Below are positions 23,391-35,046 of a DNA stretch of 64,000 nt, piece after piece. The notes beneath the pieces were generated by a model. The model worked only from the letters and a program-made list of their open reading frames with translations, was not told the DNA's origin and ran no database searches. The position numbers and the translations under genes are program-made. The stretch is from Paracyclopina nana (taxonomy: Eukaryota > Arthropoda > Copepoda > Cyclopoida > Cyclopettidae). The number at the start of each line of letters is the position of its first letter. Position 1 is the first letter of the stretch. The DNA is taken from the NCBI GenBank assembly GCA_019096065.1, contig JAGUCH010000004.1, positions 6,882,001 through 6,946,000 on the forward strand, given 5' to 3'.

Positions 23391-23949
23391 CAGAGTTATC
23401 AACGGATTTTTAGGCTTCCGACCACCTTTTTGGCCAAAAACGACCACTTTTGCGACCACCATTTTTCAGGCTATTTCGAAAACGACCACTTTTCCGACCA
23501 CCTACACAAAAACGGCCAAAACTCACACAATTTATGCATAAAATGTCCTTTTTTTATCTGCAAAGTCTTTTTGAGCAATGTTTGCTGTAAAAAATATGTC
23601 ACTTAGGAAAATGTTTACAAGAAATCAGAATTTTTATTTTGATGTCGCATCTCTGAGCAAAAAAGTAGCCTTACTCATGAGAAGCTGTTTCTCATCTAAT
23701 TTCATATTTCTATTGAGACCAATCTTATTTGCTAAGTTTATATATTTTAGATTACTTCCCAAAGGAAAAAATGTGCAATTTTAAATTGGAATTTTGGTCC
23801 TTTTTTGTCTAAAAGTGCCTATTTTTAGCTAGTTTTGGTCAGTTTCAAAAACGACCACTTTTCCGACCACCGACCACCAATTTTTTTTCCGACCAAAGTC
23901 AGTCAAAAACGACCACTTTGGTCGTTTCCGACCACCGTTGATAACTCTG
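23391..23949. mobile_element. hAT-type MITE no. 3, 559 bp
   Basis: Perfect 15 bp inverted ends (cagagttatcaacgg / ccgttgataactctg) and a perfect 8 bp target duplication atgttaac (23383-23390, 23950-23957). Both flanks inside the ends carry iterated cgaccactttt / ccgaccacc units; the middle is AT rich without coding capacity. It sits in the upstream region or 5' UTR of the four-helix membrane protein gene. Confidence 0.93.
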
Positions 23950-24183
23950 ATGTTAACGCGCAGCCATTTGACGAGAGATTCCACAAGTAAACAAAAGAAT
24001 GAAAAGATCAAAAATTAATTTGGCTCCGTCTGAAATTGAGTTTTGTTCGTGTGATAAATCATTTATTTGTCTAACAACATAAAATTGAATATCTTTTAAA
24101 GATTGCACTGACAGTAGCTGAATATGTGCCTAATATCTCACTGATTATGTAGAGTTGAGAAAAGGTTGTAATATTGGAAGGTG

Positions 24184-25529
24184 TCAATGGAAAGGCCACA
24201 TGGCAAGCTCACTTCTCTGCTCTTCACTGATGCCCTGCTCAGCACATCCATACTTGAGCCTGAACATGGCGAAGGAGACACCAGTGTTGTGCCAGAAGAA
24301 CAAGGCCAAAAACATGAGAATGTGCCACCATTGATGGCTGTGGCCCACAATATCCACAAGGCCAGGCAAGAGACGTTCCGGAAGCTTGGTCACATAAAAG
24401 AAAAAGGCCAGGCCACAAATCACATACATCACGATGATCCTTGGAAGCATGGCAGACACCACTGGATCCTTGAAGGTTTCAGGGTGAAGGAAGACCCAAT
24501 GCACGGTGGGTACGACTCCATAAATCGCCCATGAGGTGAAGATACCAATGCGGAGTTGGCCATTGGACTCATCAGAGAACCCAGGGACGAATTGGGCTAG
24601 GCTGGCAATGATGAAGAGGCCTCCAACGGTGGACAAGTAAAAGTCCCTCAGCCAAGGCTCGCACCAGAAAGCGTAGTATATACCAGACAAGTAGGTGGCT
24701 AGCAAGGCGAGGGTGATGCCAAGCAAGTCCAAAGACAAGCACTTGGCTGACAATTGGGGAGAATGACAAGTGAACGTGTGATACAACGAAGACAGCACCA
24801 TAGTGGCCTGCAACATGACAGTTATAGCATTATCAGGCTGATAGAATCGAATTCAATCAAAAGTGCTATAGTTTTTGGCTTAATTACTACATGTATATTA
24901 ATCACATATACTTTTATAGGGCAAAGAGTAAAGGTCAATATCCAACTCTAGCAATCAAAACCGGAGTTAATGCAATTACTCATTTGAAAAACCAGTTACG
25001 CTTGAAAAAAGTTGAAATGATTACGTTTTTAATTCATTTTATGCTAAGGCAGAGAAAATGCCCATTACTGCATCATTTGCACATAGTGCTTATTTTTTCT
25101 TAGTATTTATGCGCCTCAGGTAGATTTTGGAACTGGATTTATGCAGACAAAGTGAAACCTTTGGCGCTGAAAAAATCCTCCAAGGACAAACAATATAAAG
25201 TATGATTTTTTTACCTGGTAGCAAATGATGAGTGTGCAGAGCACAATGAAATCCGTATTGGTGACTTCTACTCCATGTTGTTTGGCAGGAATGAGGAAAA
25301 GGATGTCCCTCGTGAAGAGTCCCACAAAGAAGATGAAGCCCAGCAAATGGGACCAAATGTTGATGGTCTCATTGTGGAGAATGAGGATGCTTTTGAGGCA
25401 GCCCAGAAAGGTGGTCCTGTCCCTGTAGCCAGTCAAAATGTACGGATTGGCCCTGTACAGTTCGTCCACCTCGGTGATTTTGAGCAGCCTCACCTCACTC
25501 TTCAACCAGATCATCAAGGACTTGGCCAT
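24184..25529 (-). CDS. PAQR3: PAQR3-like Golgi seven-helix receptor family protein, 312 aa
   Basis: PAQR3 (RKTG) is a Golgi seven-pass protein of the progestin/adipoQ receptor family that tethers RAF1 and scaffolds SCAP/SREBP in vertebrates. Exons 25529-25215 and 24807-24184, phase 0, intron 407 bp. It has the family signatures NPYILTGYR, ILHNETINIWSHLLGF, SSLYHTFTCHS (metal-ligand region SxxxHxxxxHS in related form), SGIYYAFWC, PTVHWVFLH, RIIVMY and a final GHSHQWWHI with the metal-binding HxxxH-type residues. Human PAQR3 is 311 aa. The start ATG gives MAKSLMIW directly before the conserved DELY region. Which PAQR paralogue it equals was judged by overall resemblance. Confidence 0.87.
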
Positions 25530-26896
25530 GATTTTGGCATGCTACTACAATGCTACGCTAGCTAAGTCAGCTACTATATTGCACTACTACTGCACATGTC
25601 AACTGTGCTTTAAGCAGTGCTGCTGCTGCTACACTCTATACATGTATGAGCACATAAGTAAGGTGAGTGGAGTGTGTGCATAGCAGAGACATGTAGCTAG
25701 CCTTGCACTCGTGTGGCACAGGAGGAGCCTTCATAGAAAGCCAGCAAGTCTGCAACCAATGGAAGGCAAGCCAGGCTCGACCATTTTTATGTAAAGGTCT
25801 TATGTCTCGCGGATTCCAACTACTATAATAATACAGATACATTAAATATAGCTCATAAAATCTGCAGAGTCAGTGGAATCAGCTTGAAAAACGGGTTGTG
25901 CTTTTTTTAATTAAAGCCCAGCATTGGAATTTAAAAATTAGAAGGATACAAAAAAATTACCAAGAAAATGCTTCATGCTTCTATAATAGAGCGATTAAAT
26001 TAATAGCTTTTTAATTCACACTATATAAAAATGGGAAAATGAAGGAAGTGGATATTATTGATGCAGCATATTTGAGAGAAAAGAGAGATTATTCCAACCT
26101 GTATTTCTTATTTGCACCTGTATGAAAGCTGTGCATCACATGTGTAGTTAGAGTGGAATAGCGAACAATGAAAGCACGCGCGCACGCGCATTTAGTTCGT
26201 TATGGGTCGATATCTCTATCATTTTAGGAATGATGCGAAATCACAGCATTTTTGGCAATAATTGACAATCGTTCGATGTTACTCATTATCACGTTTTAAT
26301 TATGAAAATAAAAAAATAACTCGTCATTAAAAATAATTAAAAGTATAAGAAGTTCATTAATGCAATGTTAAATAAAAAAATAATGCTCGTACAAACATCA
26401 ATTTCATAAAAAGTTACTAAATAAAGGCAATTTTACCCATTATGCCTTCATTATTTCACATCAGAGGTTATTAGTAAAACGAAAGAAAAAGATGTGTGTC
26501 ATTTTAAACACACCCAAAAATTAAAAGAATATGCATAAATGCAAGTGCTAAAATTCAATATCACCTATACACTCTCCATCCTCCAATTAATTAATAAGTG
26601 CACCTGTATGCGACATATCTTATGCATAGCACAACAATGGAAGCACGTGCGCGCGCGCGCGCGCATCTAGTTCGTTATGGATCGATATGGAGCATAGCAT
26701 ATGGAATCAGCGGGACACAGCGGATCCTTTCGGTTCGGAAAGGGACCTAAAGAAGAGAAAGCTCCTGAGCTCGCGCTGCTCCCCTCCATCAACTGCTACT
26801 AAAGCAGTGTTCCTGTACACATATAATCGACTGGTGCGCAGCAGCAGCTGGCTAGGCTGTATTGATCCTGGTTTCAGTTCGGAAGACTCGTTCAAA
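25530..26896. promoter_or_regulatory. Divergent upstream region of PAQR3 and the C2H2 zinc-finger gene
   Basis: About 1.37 kb between opposing starts. Two direct copies of a ~95 bp block (26107-26205 and 26594-26690) share gcacctgtatg, an alternating gc run, and tagttcgttatgg followed by tcgatat. The second copy has a pure (gc)n tract at 26649-26664. No RNA gene seen. Confidence 0.55.
26107..26690. repeat. Pair of ~95 bp direct repeats upstream of the zinc-finger gene
   Basis: Copies at about 26107-26205 and 26594-26690, some 487 bp apart, each with a purine-pyrimidine alternating gcgcgc core and the common string tagttcgttatgg. The DNA between them is AT rich. They could be ends of a small element or duplicated promoter modules; no inverted ends were seen. 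Confidence 0.5.
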
Positions 26897-29389
26897 ATGG
26901 CAGCAGCGGAATTCCCTTGCTCCATCTGTGCAGACTCTTTTGCCACGCCGAAAGATTTGGCCACTCACATCCTCCAAAAACACTGCGGCAATGAAGAGAA
27001 GACCACAGTCATGGAAGTGGCATGCACGGATAAAACCATCGTGATGGATGTCGATCCCTTGGAGCATAATGTCATCAAGACTGAAATCGCCGATCAGCAG
27101 TGTCTGGATGATACCATTTTGCCGGTCCTGCCAAGAACGCCCACTGTGGAAGAGCAGAAGCAAAAGTTCCTCATGTACAATTTGCCCACAGACCCGGCTA
27201 ATTTCATGAGGTGATTTACTCTAGTGACTTGATTAGGAAAAGCAGAATGACTTTCTTATGAATTATTTCATGTTGGTTTTGTGCTCATTTTTGGGGTTAC
27301 AATTAGTGTTTTGTACAATTTTACCTATATGCTCTGATTTTAAATTGTGAGGCGCAAATCCACTAGATGGAGCAACGATTTGTTTAGTGTGCAGAATTGG
27401 GTACAATAACAAAACTGTTTGCGCCGGTCGACCGTGAAAAATGCCAAAAAGGAGTAATAGAGCAAACCTCAGCCGCTGGTATTTTTGTCACCAACTATGC
27501 AATGGTGATGGCAAAAAAACCGAATGAACTAAAAACCCTTTACACGCGTTGTTTAATTCTGTTGCAATTTCCAGATGGAAAAGAATAAAGCATTTTGCTT
27601 CAGGCTTTTTTGAATAGGTTGCACCTGCTTGAAACTAATAAATTTGCGCGCGCGCTCGGTGATTATGTGCAACTCTGCAATTTTTACTAATTTGGATTAT
27701 TTTTAGTTTTGAGTTAAAATGGGATTTTTTCAAGTACTGATTTTTTCATAATAAAACAACTGAGCTTGAATTTCGGGACAGTTATTGCAAAAATTAAAAT
27801 TAATTAAAATTAATAATGTTATCATATGCATATAGGTATGTTTGCCTGCTCTGCTCCAAGTTGTACACATCACGGTACAACATCCGCATGCACCTGAACA
27901 GCCACACTGGGAGGAATGTGCACACTTGTCCTTACTGCAATATCCAATTCACGAGTCGCCAATGCTACGAAGGGCACATCAGGTCCCACACTGACAACAT
28001 GTACAAAGATGATGATGACATCGCTGATGATGACGAGGATGAGGATTTGGAGGAAGAGGAGGAGGACTTGGAGGAGGATGAAGCCGTTTCTGGCCCTCAA
28101 ATTGTCTCGGTGAAGAGCATAAGCAAGGCTGAAGAGGCCGACTTGGAGGTCAAGAATGAAAGGGGCCACCATTTGCCAATCATGGCCGCTCCTGTCAAGA
28201 CAAGTACCATTCAAATCAGACCCTTGAGCCAAATGGCAGCCGTTTCTTCACCACCAACTCCCGTGACCCTGGTGAAGCCCTCAGTCACCTACAATTGCAG
28301 CTTTTGCAATAGCAAGCATCCCTCTCAGGATGATTTGATCAAGCATCTTGGCCAGCATGTCAACTTTGCCACTCCGAGTGGCCAAGATCTGGAGAAGGGG
28401 TTTATGAGCTTGAAAGTACCTTCCAATGTCAACCCCGGCTCGTTCCGGATCAAGTTCATGTGCTTGTCCTGCGGCAAGAGCTTTGCCAAGGAGACTCAAG
28501 TCAAGATTCACTTGAACGTTCACTATGGCGACAACATCTACAATTGCAGATTCTGCGAAAAAGTCTTTGCCAACTACCAAGCTTTTGAGGTAAGTGCTTG
28601 AAAAGAAAACCCACTTTTTCCTTATTGTACTTATAACCTTTATAGGAGCACGTGAAGAGCCACAGTGAGGAGTACAAGTTCAACTGCAAATATTGCAATG
28701 CCAGCTTCATCAACAGGAATGTCATGGTGACACACCAGAAAACCTGCCCATTTTCCACCCATCCCCAACAGCCAGACACTTGCCAGGAATCCCCACCACC
28801 AGCTGCCAAAAAGGTGAAGATTCTGCTGACAGGCGAAGGCATCAAGAACTTCATCAAGGCCAAAGATGCGGAGCTCTCGCTGGCTTCCTCAGTCTCGAAT
28901 AACAACGACAACACGGCTTCGAGCTACTCCTCCGACGAGGACAAGTCTCTGGTTCAGCAAGTCGTGCGCAAACGAGCCCCCATTTTCCCCTTTGAGCCAG
29001 AGGATCACTACGTACCAGACAACAACTCAAACAACATCATTCCCAAGCATGAAATCGTGCCCGCTCCCACTACGGTGGAGAAAAGGCAAGGCTACTGCTT
29101 GAGGCCTTTCAAGGAGACGGGCCAGCAAAGGTACATTTGCACAGTGTGCGGAAAACACTACACCACCATGTACAACATGAGGCAGCATCGCAATATACAC
29201 ACTGGTCGAGGCCTGCACTCCTGCAGATATTGCGGGAGAAGCTTCACGCATAAGCACGTGTGGGAAACTCACGAGAGAATCCACACTGGGGAAAGGCCCT
29301 TCAGGTGCCCAAGCTGCCCCAAGGACTTTGCGGACAGGTCCAACTACAACAGTCATCGTAAACTATGTGCCATAGGAAGGAAAAAGTGA
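26897..29389 (+). CDS. C2H2 zinc-finger protein with ten fingers, three exons, 603 aa
   Basis: Probable DNA-binding regulator. Exons 26897-27210, 27836-28589, 28646-29389; introns 625 and 56 bp. Fingers begin at FPCSIC, YVCLLC, HTCPYC, YNCSFC, FMCLSC, YNCRFC (split by the second intron), FNCKYC, YICTVC, HSCRYC and FRCPSC. The last three are linked by canonical TGxR/GERP linkers (HTGRGLHSC, HTGERPFRC), typical of sequence-specific binding; the others are spaced singly. An acidic run (DDDDIADDDEDEDLEEEEED) separates fingers 3 and 4. The ATG at 26897 has a good context and sits just before finger 1; an in-frame ATG at 26687 would add 70 residues. No orthologue named. Confidence 0.85.
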
Positions 29390-29590
29390 ACATTTACTCC
29401 TAGTCAACCATTACTATCCTGTCTATTTTTTGCAATAATTTGAAAAACTAGTCAATATTTTCTTTCATACTTTGCATTCTAGTCACTCTTTGTCTTGGTA
29501 AAAAATCAAAATTGTAGGTTTATTCTAATTCTGACACTTAAAATATATGATGAAGAAATAAAAACTGAGATGATGCACCTGCTACATTTT

Positions 29591-30782
29591 TCAAACGCTT
29601 TGATAGCCACGTTGACGATTCCTGCGACGACCAACCATGTAAGCCACAAGGACCACGATGACTAGAACGGCCAAGGCAACGCCCACAGCAATGGGGACAA
29701 TATCATTAGGCTGGTAGTCACAATCCAAAGGAGACTAACAGAGGGGGGAAATTCATATGAGTTACATCACTTTTGTGGCCTATTTGGCATTACCCTGAAT
29801 CCTGCTGGTGGAGGCTTCTGGCCTGTCACCCTGAAAGCATCGAACTTGAGCCCAGATGCTGACACCGTAGAGTTGGGCAAGAGAGCTGGGATCTTGGTGT
29901 TGCTATAGAAGACCTGAGTCTTCAGCTGGAAGTCACCCAGATCCTTGCAAGTGAATGACCGATCCAGAGGAGTGTGGAACATGAGCTTCTCCACGTCCTG
30001 AGAGTCGAGAACGGCTGTCGTGTTGTAAGCGGTTGTTGTATTGTTGGATTTCACGTTCCACGTGCCCAATTCAAAAATACAGTACACCCTTTCAACGCCA
30101 TAACTGCAAAGAGCTCGAATGTTAGCTTGAATTTTTTTCAAAAAAATTGCGTCACCAAGCAAAAAAAATTCAGCCAAGAAAATAAGGCAAAACTCTGAGA
30201 ATGAGACTGAAATTGAAAAAATAAATATAAGTAAGAATTTGAATCTAGATAGATTTACCACAATTTCGCTCAAACAAATTAATAGACACAATTTACTTTT
30301 CAAAACTAATGTGTCCCAACGCGTGACACCATTTTTAAAAGCATTTAGAAGTATGATCAAGTCATTTCAAACAATTTCATTGACAACCGGCTTAAGAAAC
30401 GCAATATTGCTTTTCATGAAAATAGGTAAGCTTACTAAGACTCTGTCAAATTTCGTCGGAAAGTGATGGTGACATCCCTCTTCAGATCGATACTCGAGTC
30501 ATTTTTCTGCTTCTCAGTCCAGTAAATCCTGAGCTTCTGGTCGGGATTCTTCTGCGCTGGATCGCCACAAGTGGACTGATCATTGTCCACCTTTGCATCG
30601 GCTGGCACCGAGATCACCTCGGAATTGTTGGCAGATCCAGATTTGTCCAAGAAGACGGTGAAATTCAGCGAAAATTGGGCCAGAATACAGTCCCCCACAG
30701 CCCACGCACCCTGATCGGCTGCTGACACGGCCGAAAGAGGCGAAAAGATAGCTAAAATGGCAAAAGGCACAAGTTTTGCCAT
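29591..30782 (-). CDS. LAMP-family lysosomal membrane glycoprotein, three exons, 266 aa
   Basis: Exons 30782-30436, 30103-29794, 29734-29591; the first junction is phase 2 (TA|T), the second phase 0. Signal peptide about 1-22 (LVPFAILAIFSPLSAVSA), one lumenal LAMP domain with four cysteines pairing as in the family (GDC, STC, YC, TC) and several N-glycosylation sequons, a single membrane helix (IVPIAVGVALAVLVIVVLVA) and a 12-residue tail ending RGYQSV. GYxxΦ at the very C-terminus is the AP-3/AP-1 lysosomal sorting signal of LAMP1/2 and CD63. Only one lumenal domain is present, as in invertebrate Lamp1. Convergent with the zinc-finger gene, 201 bp between stops. Confidence 0.88.
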
Positions 30783-30902
30783 AATTCCTGGAGCCTGAAG
30801 CCAAGTGGGAGTTTTTGATAATTATGAAGAAAACAGGCTTTATCTGAACTTTGTTACTACGAGGCGAAACAGCTGACTTGTTGTTATTTTGGATTTTGGC
30901 AG

Positions 30903-31347
30903 CAGGGTGACCAGAAAATTAGAGCGGGTTGTAGCCAGATTTTCCTCTAAAATAGCCACGTTTGGCTATCTCAGAAAAATTGCTCATAATAGCCACAAAT
31001 TGGTGAAAAATAGCCACATTTTTAGGAATTTTCAAGATAATATTTGTTATTCTGAAATTTTTTCCCAAGTTTTGGGATTGCTGTGGATGAAATCAAGGAT
31101 TTAATAATGATTTTCTTCGAAAATTGGTGACAAAAGATAAAAAAAATAAGTTGGCCAATTTTGCAAATTTCATTTTTTCCCCTGCTTTTTTGATGATTTT
31201 CAAGCGTTTATTAAGTAAAAATATCAAATTTTCGGACTTTTCAAAAATAGCCACGAATGGCTATGGCTATTCGGCCTAAATTTCCGTAGCCACACATGGG
31301 TCAAAAATAGCCACTTTGGCTATAAATAGCCACATCTGGTCACCCTG
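30903..31347. mobile_element. hAT-type MITE no. 4, 445 bp
   Basis: Perfect 13 bp inverted ends (cagggtgaccaga / tctggtcaccctg) and a perfect 8 bp target duplication tttggcag (30895-30902, 31348-31355). The unit aatagccac or its complement is iterated near both ends (ten or so copies). No transposase. Inserted 120 bp upstream of the LAMP start codon. Confidence 0.93.
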
Positions 31348-31787
31348 TTTGGCAGCTACTATGTTAACCTCGGCCGTTTTGGCGGACAAAATATTGGGAG
31401 ACTTCTGAGGAAAAATTCAAAACGTGCGCGCGTTTCACGCTTCATCAAATTTGACAAGGCCCAAGGTGGCCTGTCGCGCAACTTGTCACATGATCACGAG
31501 AGGCAATTTGATCAGCTTTTGACTGTATATAGTGAGTATGCAAGTACCTGGCAAGCTAAAAGGTAAACATTCCACCTATTTGCTTCTTATCTCAAAATCT
31601 GTTTCAGGTGCTTTGTGCATGGGGGTCCTACTAAAAGGCACACAATGCCCACAATTGGCACACAATGCCCACAATACCCACAAGGCACACAACCGGCACA
31701 CAATTACTAAAAGGCACACATCGAGTTAAACAATAAAAATTTTATGAATTCTAAAAGAAAGTTTTTAGCTTAGAAATGTGCCAAATA

Positions 31788-32360
31788 CAGTCTGTTTCAG
31801 AGAATTCTGCGCACTTTGAAATCTAAAGTTTGTGTTAAGGATTTGAGAAATGCTGGACATAATGGATATCGTTGGAAACCTTGAAACTCTGGTCATCTTT
31901 TTTATTAATATCACTTTTGATAAAAATTAGTTAGGATTTGGATTAAAAGCCTAGAAAAAAAAAATCACTCAAAAATTGCACTCATTTTTTCTTATTTTTG
32001 ATGGCAATGCACACATTTCTAAATGTTGAAAAATTGCAAGTTTTGTCTTTTTGTCTTTTTTGCGACAACGCATTGTTCTTCTCAGTATAAAAATAACAAA
32101 TGGTTCATCAGTGATTTTGATTTTATCATGAAACTATTTGATTTTAGCTACATTCAGTAGGTAAAAATTGCATTATTGATCTAAAAGGGAAAAACTATTT
32201 TTTTTTTATCTTTTTTACTTGTATTTTGTGATTTTCATTGCCACAAAACAGATGGCAAAAGATTCAAGCTTTCCAACAATATCCATTTTGTACCACATTT
32301 CTCAAATCCGTACAACAAACTTTTGATTTCAAAGTGCGTAGAATTCTCTGAAACAGACTG
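31788..32360. mobile_element. Tc1/mariner-like MITE, 573 bp, nested
   Basis: Inverted ends of about 110 bp (first 20 bases cagtctgtttcagagaattc) flanked by TA on each side (31786-31787, 32361-32362). The right arm pairs with the left at about 85-90%. TA duplication and CAGT-type end are typical of Tc1/mariner derivatives. It lies wholly inside the 3.4 kb element, so it inserted later or was captured by it. Confidence 0.83.
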
Positions 32361-33240
32361 TATAAAAGTACCTTTTTAAAAATACAAGGAATCACAATTT
32401 AGCTAATATTATTAAACATAAGATAATTTGATGCAGCTTCCAAAAATGTAAAAAAAATAATTTCTGACTTTCCTTTGCACACAATGATGGCACACATTGG
32501 CGCACAATGGCACACAAAATTAACAACCCAAGCACATGATCAAACATGATCAACATAATGGCACACAATGATGGCACACAATGGCCCACAATGGCGCACA
32601 ATGATGGTACACAATGGCCGGTTGAAACGGCAGCCTTTTGTACAACACACTACATAAGGCTTGCTGCAAATCAAAGTCAGTAAATTATTGCATTTACATT
32701 TTCTGACATTGCTTTGCTGAGATAATGCCAAAATTTCGGCAATTACAGCTAAATCAATTGTTTCAATTGTTGTTAACAACAAAAGCACATATTGGCACAC
32801 AATGATGGCACACATCGGCACACAATGGCACACAATGGCACACAATGGCACACAATGGCACACAATGGCACACAATGGCACACAATGGCACACAACGGCA
32901 CACAATGATGTAAAACTAATACCACACTTTTGTTTTTAGGTTAGCTGTGTGCCAAATATGAAATTAGCTTTTAGAATTATAAAGAATAATAATTTGGCTT
33001 TTATTATTTAATTGAAAAAAAAAGATACTTTGGGAGAGCTTCCAAAAATGTAAACAGAATAATTTTCTGACTTTGCTTAGCTGAGATAATGAGATAATTA
33101 CCGCTAAATCCATTGTTATTAACAACCCAAGCACATGATCCAATTAGTTTGCTTTTTTACTCTTTGTGTACCTTTTAGTAATTGTGTGCCATCATAGAAC
33201 ACAATGGCACACAATGGCACAAAATGGCACACAATGGCAC

Positions 33241-34004
33241 ACAAAAGCACACAATGGGCCACAATGACACACAATGGCCCACAATGGCTCACAGTTGCAC
33301 ATAATGGCCCACAATGGCCCTCAAAGCGCACAATGATGGCACACATCGGCACACAATGGCACACAACGGCACACAATGATGGAAAACTAATAGCACACTT
33401 TTGTGACCACTTTTGTGACCACTTTTGTGACCACTTTTGTGACCACTTTTGTGACCACTTTTGTTTTCCACTTTTGTGACCACTTTTGTGATTACTTTTC
33501 TGACCACAAATGGCTCACAATGACGGCACACAATGGCTCACAATGATGGCACACAATGGCAGACAATGGCACACAATGGCATACAACGGCACACAATGGC
33601 ATACAACGGCACACAAAGGCACACAAAAGCACACAATGGGCCACAATGACACACAATGGCCCACAATGGCTCACAGTTGCACATAATGGCCCACAATGGC
33701 CCTCAAAGCGCACAATGATGGCACACATCGGCACACAATGGCACACAACGGCACACAATGATGGAAAACTAATAGCACACTTTTGTGACCACTTTTGTGA
33801 CCACTTTTGTGACCACTTTTGTGACCACTTTTGTTTTCCACTTTTGTGACCACTTTTGTGATTACTTTTCTGACCACAAATGGCTCACAATGACGGCACA
33901 CAATGGCTCACAATGATGGCACACAATGGCAGACAATGGCACACAATGGCATACAACGGCACACAATGGCATACAACGGCACACAAAGGCACACAATGGC
34001 ACAC
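33241..34004. repeat. Two near-identical tandem copies of a 382 bp minisatellite block
   Basis: The block starting acaaaagcacacaatgggcc at 33241 is repeated at 33623 with almost no differences except one fewer copy of the 12 bp unit cttttgtgacca in the second (five versus four). Near identity implies a recent duplication. Long open frames on both strands here are by-products of a 10 bp period and are not genes. Confidence 0.88.
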
Positions 34005-34461
34005 AATGGAAGGTGGTTGCCTGTTTTTAGCTAAGCTGTGTACCTAATATGAAATTAGCTTTTAAAGTTATAAAGAATTATAATTTTGTGTAATCTTATT
34101 TTTCAAAAAACAAAGATAATTTGATGCAGTTTCCGAAAATGTAAAAAAAAATAATTTTCTGACTTTGCTTTGCTGAGATAATGCCAAAATTCGGGCAATT
34201 ACCGCTGAGAAACTGCATCAAATTATCTTTATTTTATGTCAATATTGGAAGCCGAATATTAATTCTTTGTATTTTTAAAAGCAACTTTCATGTTGGCACA
34301 CAACAAGCACACAAAGGTCGTAGCAGTAATTGCCCGAATTTTTGCATTATCTCAGCAAAGCAAAGTCAGAAAATTAATTTGTTTACATTTTTGGAAACTG
34401 CATCAAATTATCTTTATTTTTATTAAATAGTGAAAGCCATTGTGTGCCATCTGTGCGGATA

Positions 34462-34675
34462 GACTCCTCACTCATAACAATAACAATCAACTAGCGAGGC
34501 AGCTATCGGACGTTCATCATCAGAATAGTAGGTGAAAATCTTGCCATTGAGGGATCGAGATACTACTACTTTTTAATTTTGCCTTAAAAAAGGTACATCC
34601 CCTTTATTCAATTTTCGCCTGTTATGGCCCGAATTTTTCCGCTAGGCGTCGCTCGAATGTTTTGAATGAGGAGTC
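34462..34675. mobile_element. Small MITE, copy A, 214 bp
   Basis: Ends gactcctcactcataac and its imperfect complement (…aaaatgaggagtc type). The same element, inverted, is present at 39990-40205 with about 85% identity, including tccgctaggcgtcgctcga / tcgagcgacgcctagcgga-like strings. Both copies lie next to ata on one side and aatat on the other. No clear target duplication. Confidence 0.78.
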
Positions 34676-35046
34676 AATATGTGCCATCATTGTGCGCAAA
34701 TGTGTGCTTTTTTTGTTAACACCGATTGAAACAATTGATCTAGCTGTAATTGCCGAAATTTTGGTATTATCTCAGCAAGGCAATGTCAGTAAATTAAATA
34801 GCTCAAATTATGTTTTGTTAAATAAAATAAGCAAAATTGTAATTCCTCATATTTTTAAAAAAGTACTTTTATATTTGGCACACATCTAAGCTAAAAACAT
34901 GCAACCACTTTCCAACTTACTTTTACCAATCAATTATTTTTTTTAATTTGATGTGCGCCTTTTAGTAATTGTGTGCCGGTTGTGTGCCTTGTGGGTGGTG
35001 AGGGCATTGTGTGCCAATTGTGGGCATTGTGTGCCTTTTAGTAGGA

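Larger units (their letters stand above)
31626..35046. mobile_element. 3.4 kb element with ~98 bp terminal inverted repeats and a 10 bp minisatellite
   Basis: The ends, tcctactaaaaggcacacaa at 31626 and its complement ending at 35046, extend for about 98 bp with roughly 93% identity, including a second actaaaaggc block at the inner border (about 31726 and 34950). The interior is built from arrays of ggcacacaat in both orientations and from at least six copies, in both orientations, of an AT-rich module (aatttgatgcagtttccaaa..ctgactttgctttgctgagataat). It contains a nested Tc1/mariner-like MITE, a 382 bp tandem duplication, and a 214 bp MITE. No transposase. A clear target duplication was not found, so the superfamily stays open. 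Confidence 0.75.

Noticed and set aside
26687-26896. N-terminal extension of the zinc-finger protein from ATG 26687
   Set aside because: In frame, but it would start at the edge of a repeat module and has no domain; the ATG at 26897 is in better context next to finger 1.
32540-33901. Long open frames rich in Cys-Val-Pro-Leu-Cys on the minus strand and His-Asn-Gly-Thr on the plus strand
   Set aside because: They are translations of the ggcacacaat minisatellite; a 10 bp period without stops opens several frames at once on both strands.
31626-35046. CRISPR-like or satellite array
   Set aside because: Repeats are 10 bp without unique spacers, lie in an animal genome and are enclosed by inverted ends; an element with internal minisatellite explains them better.
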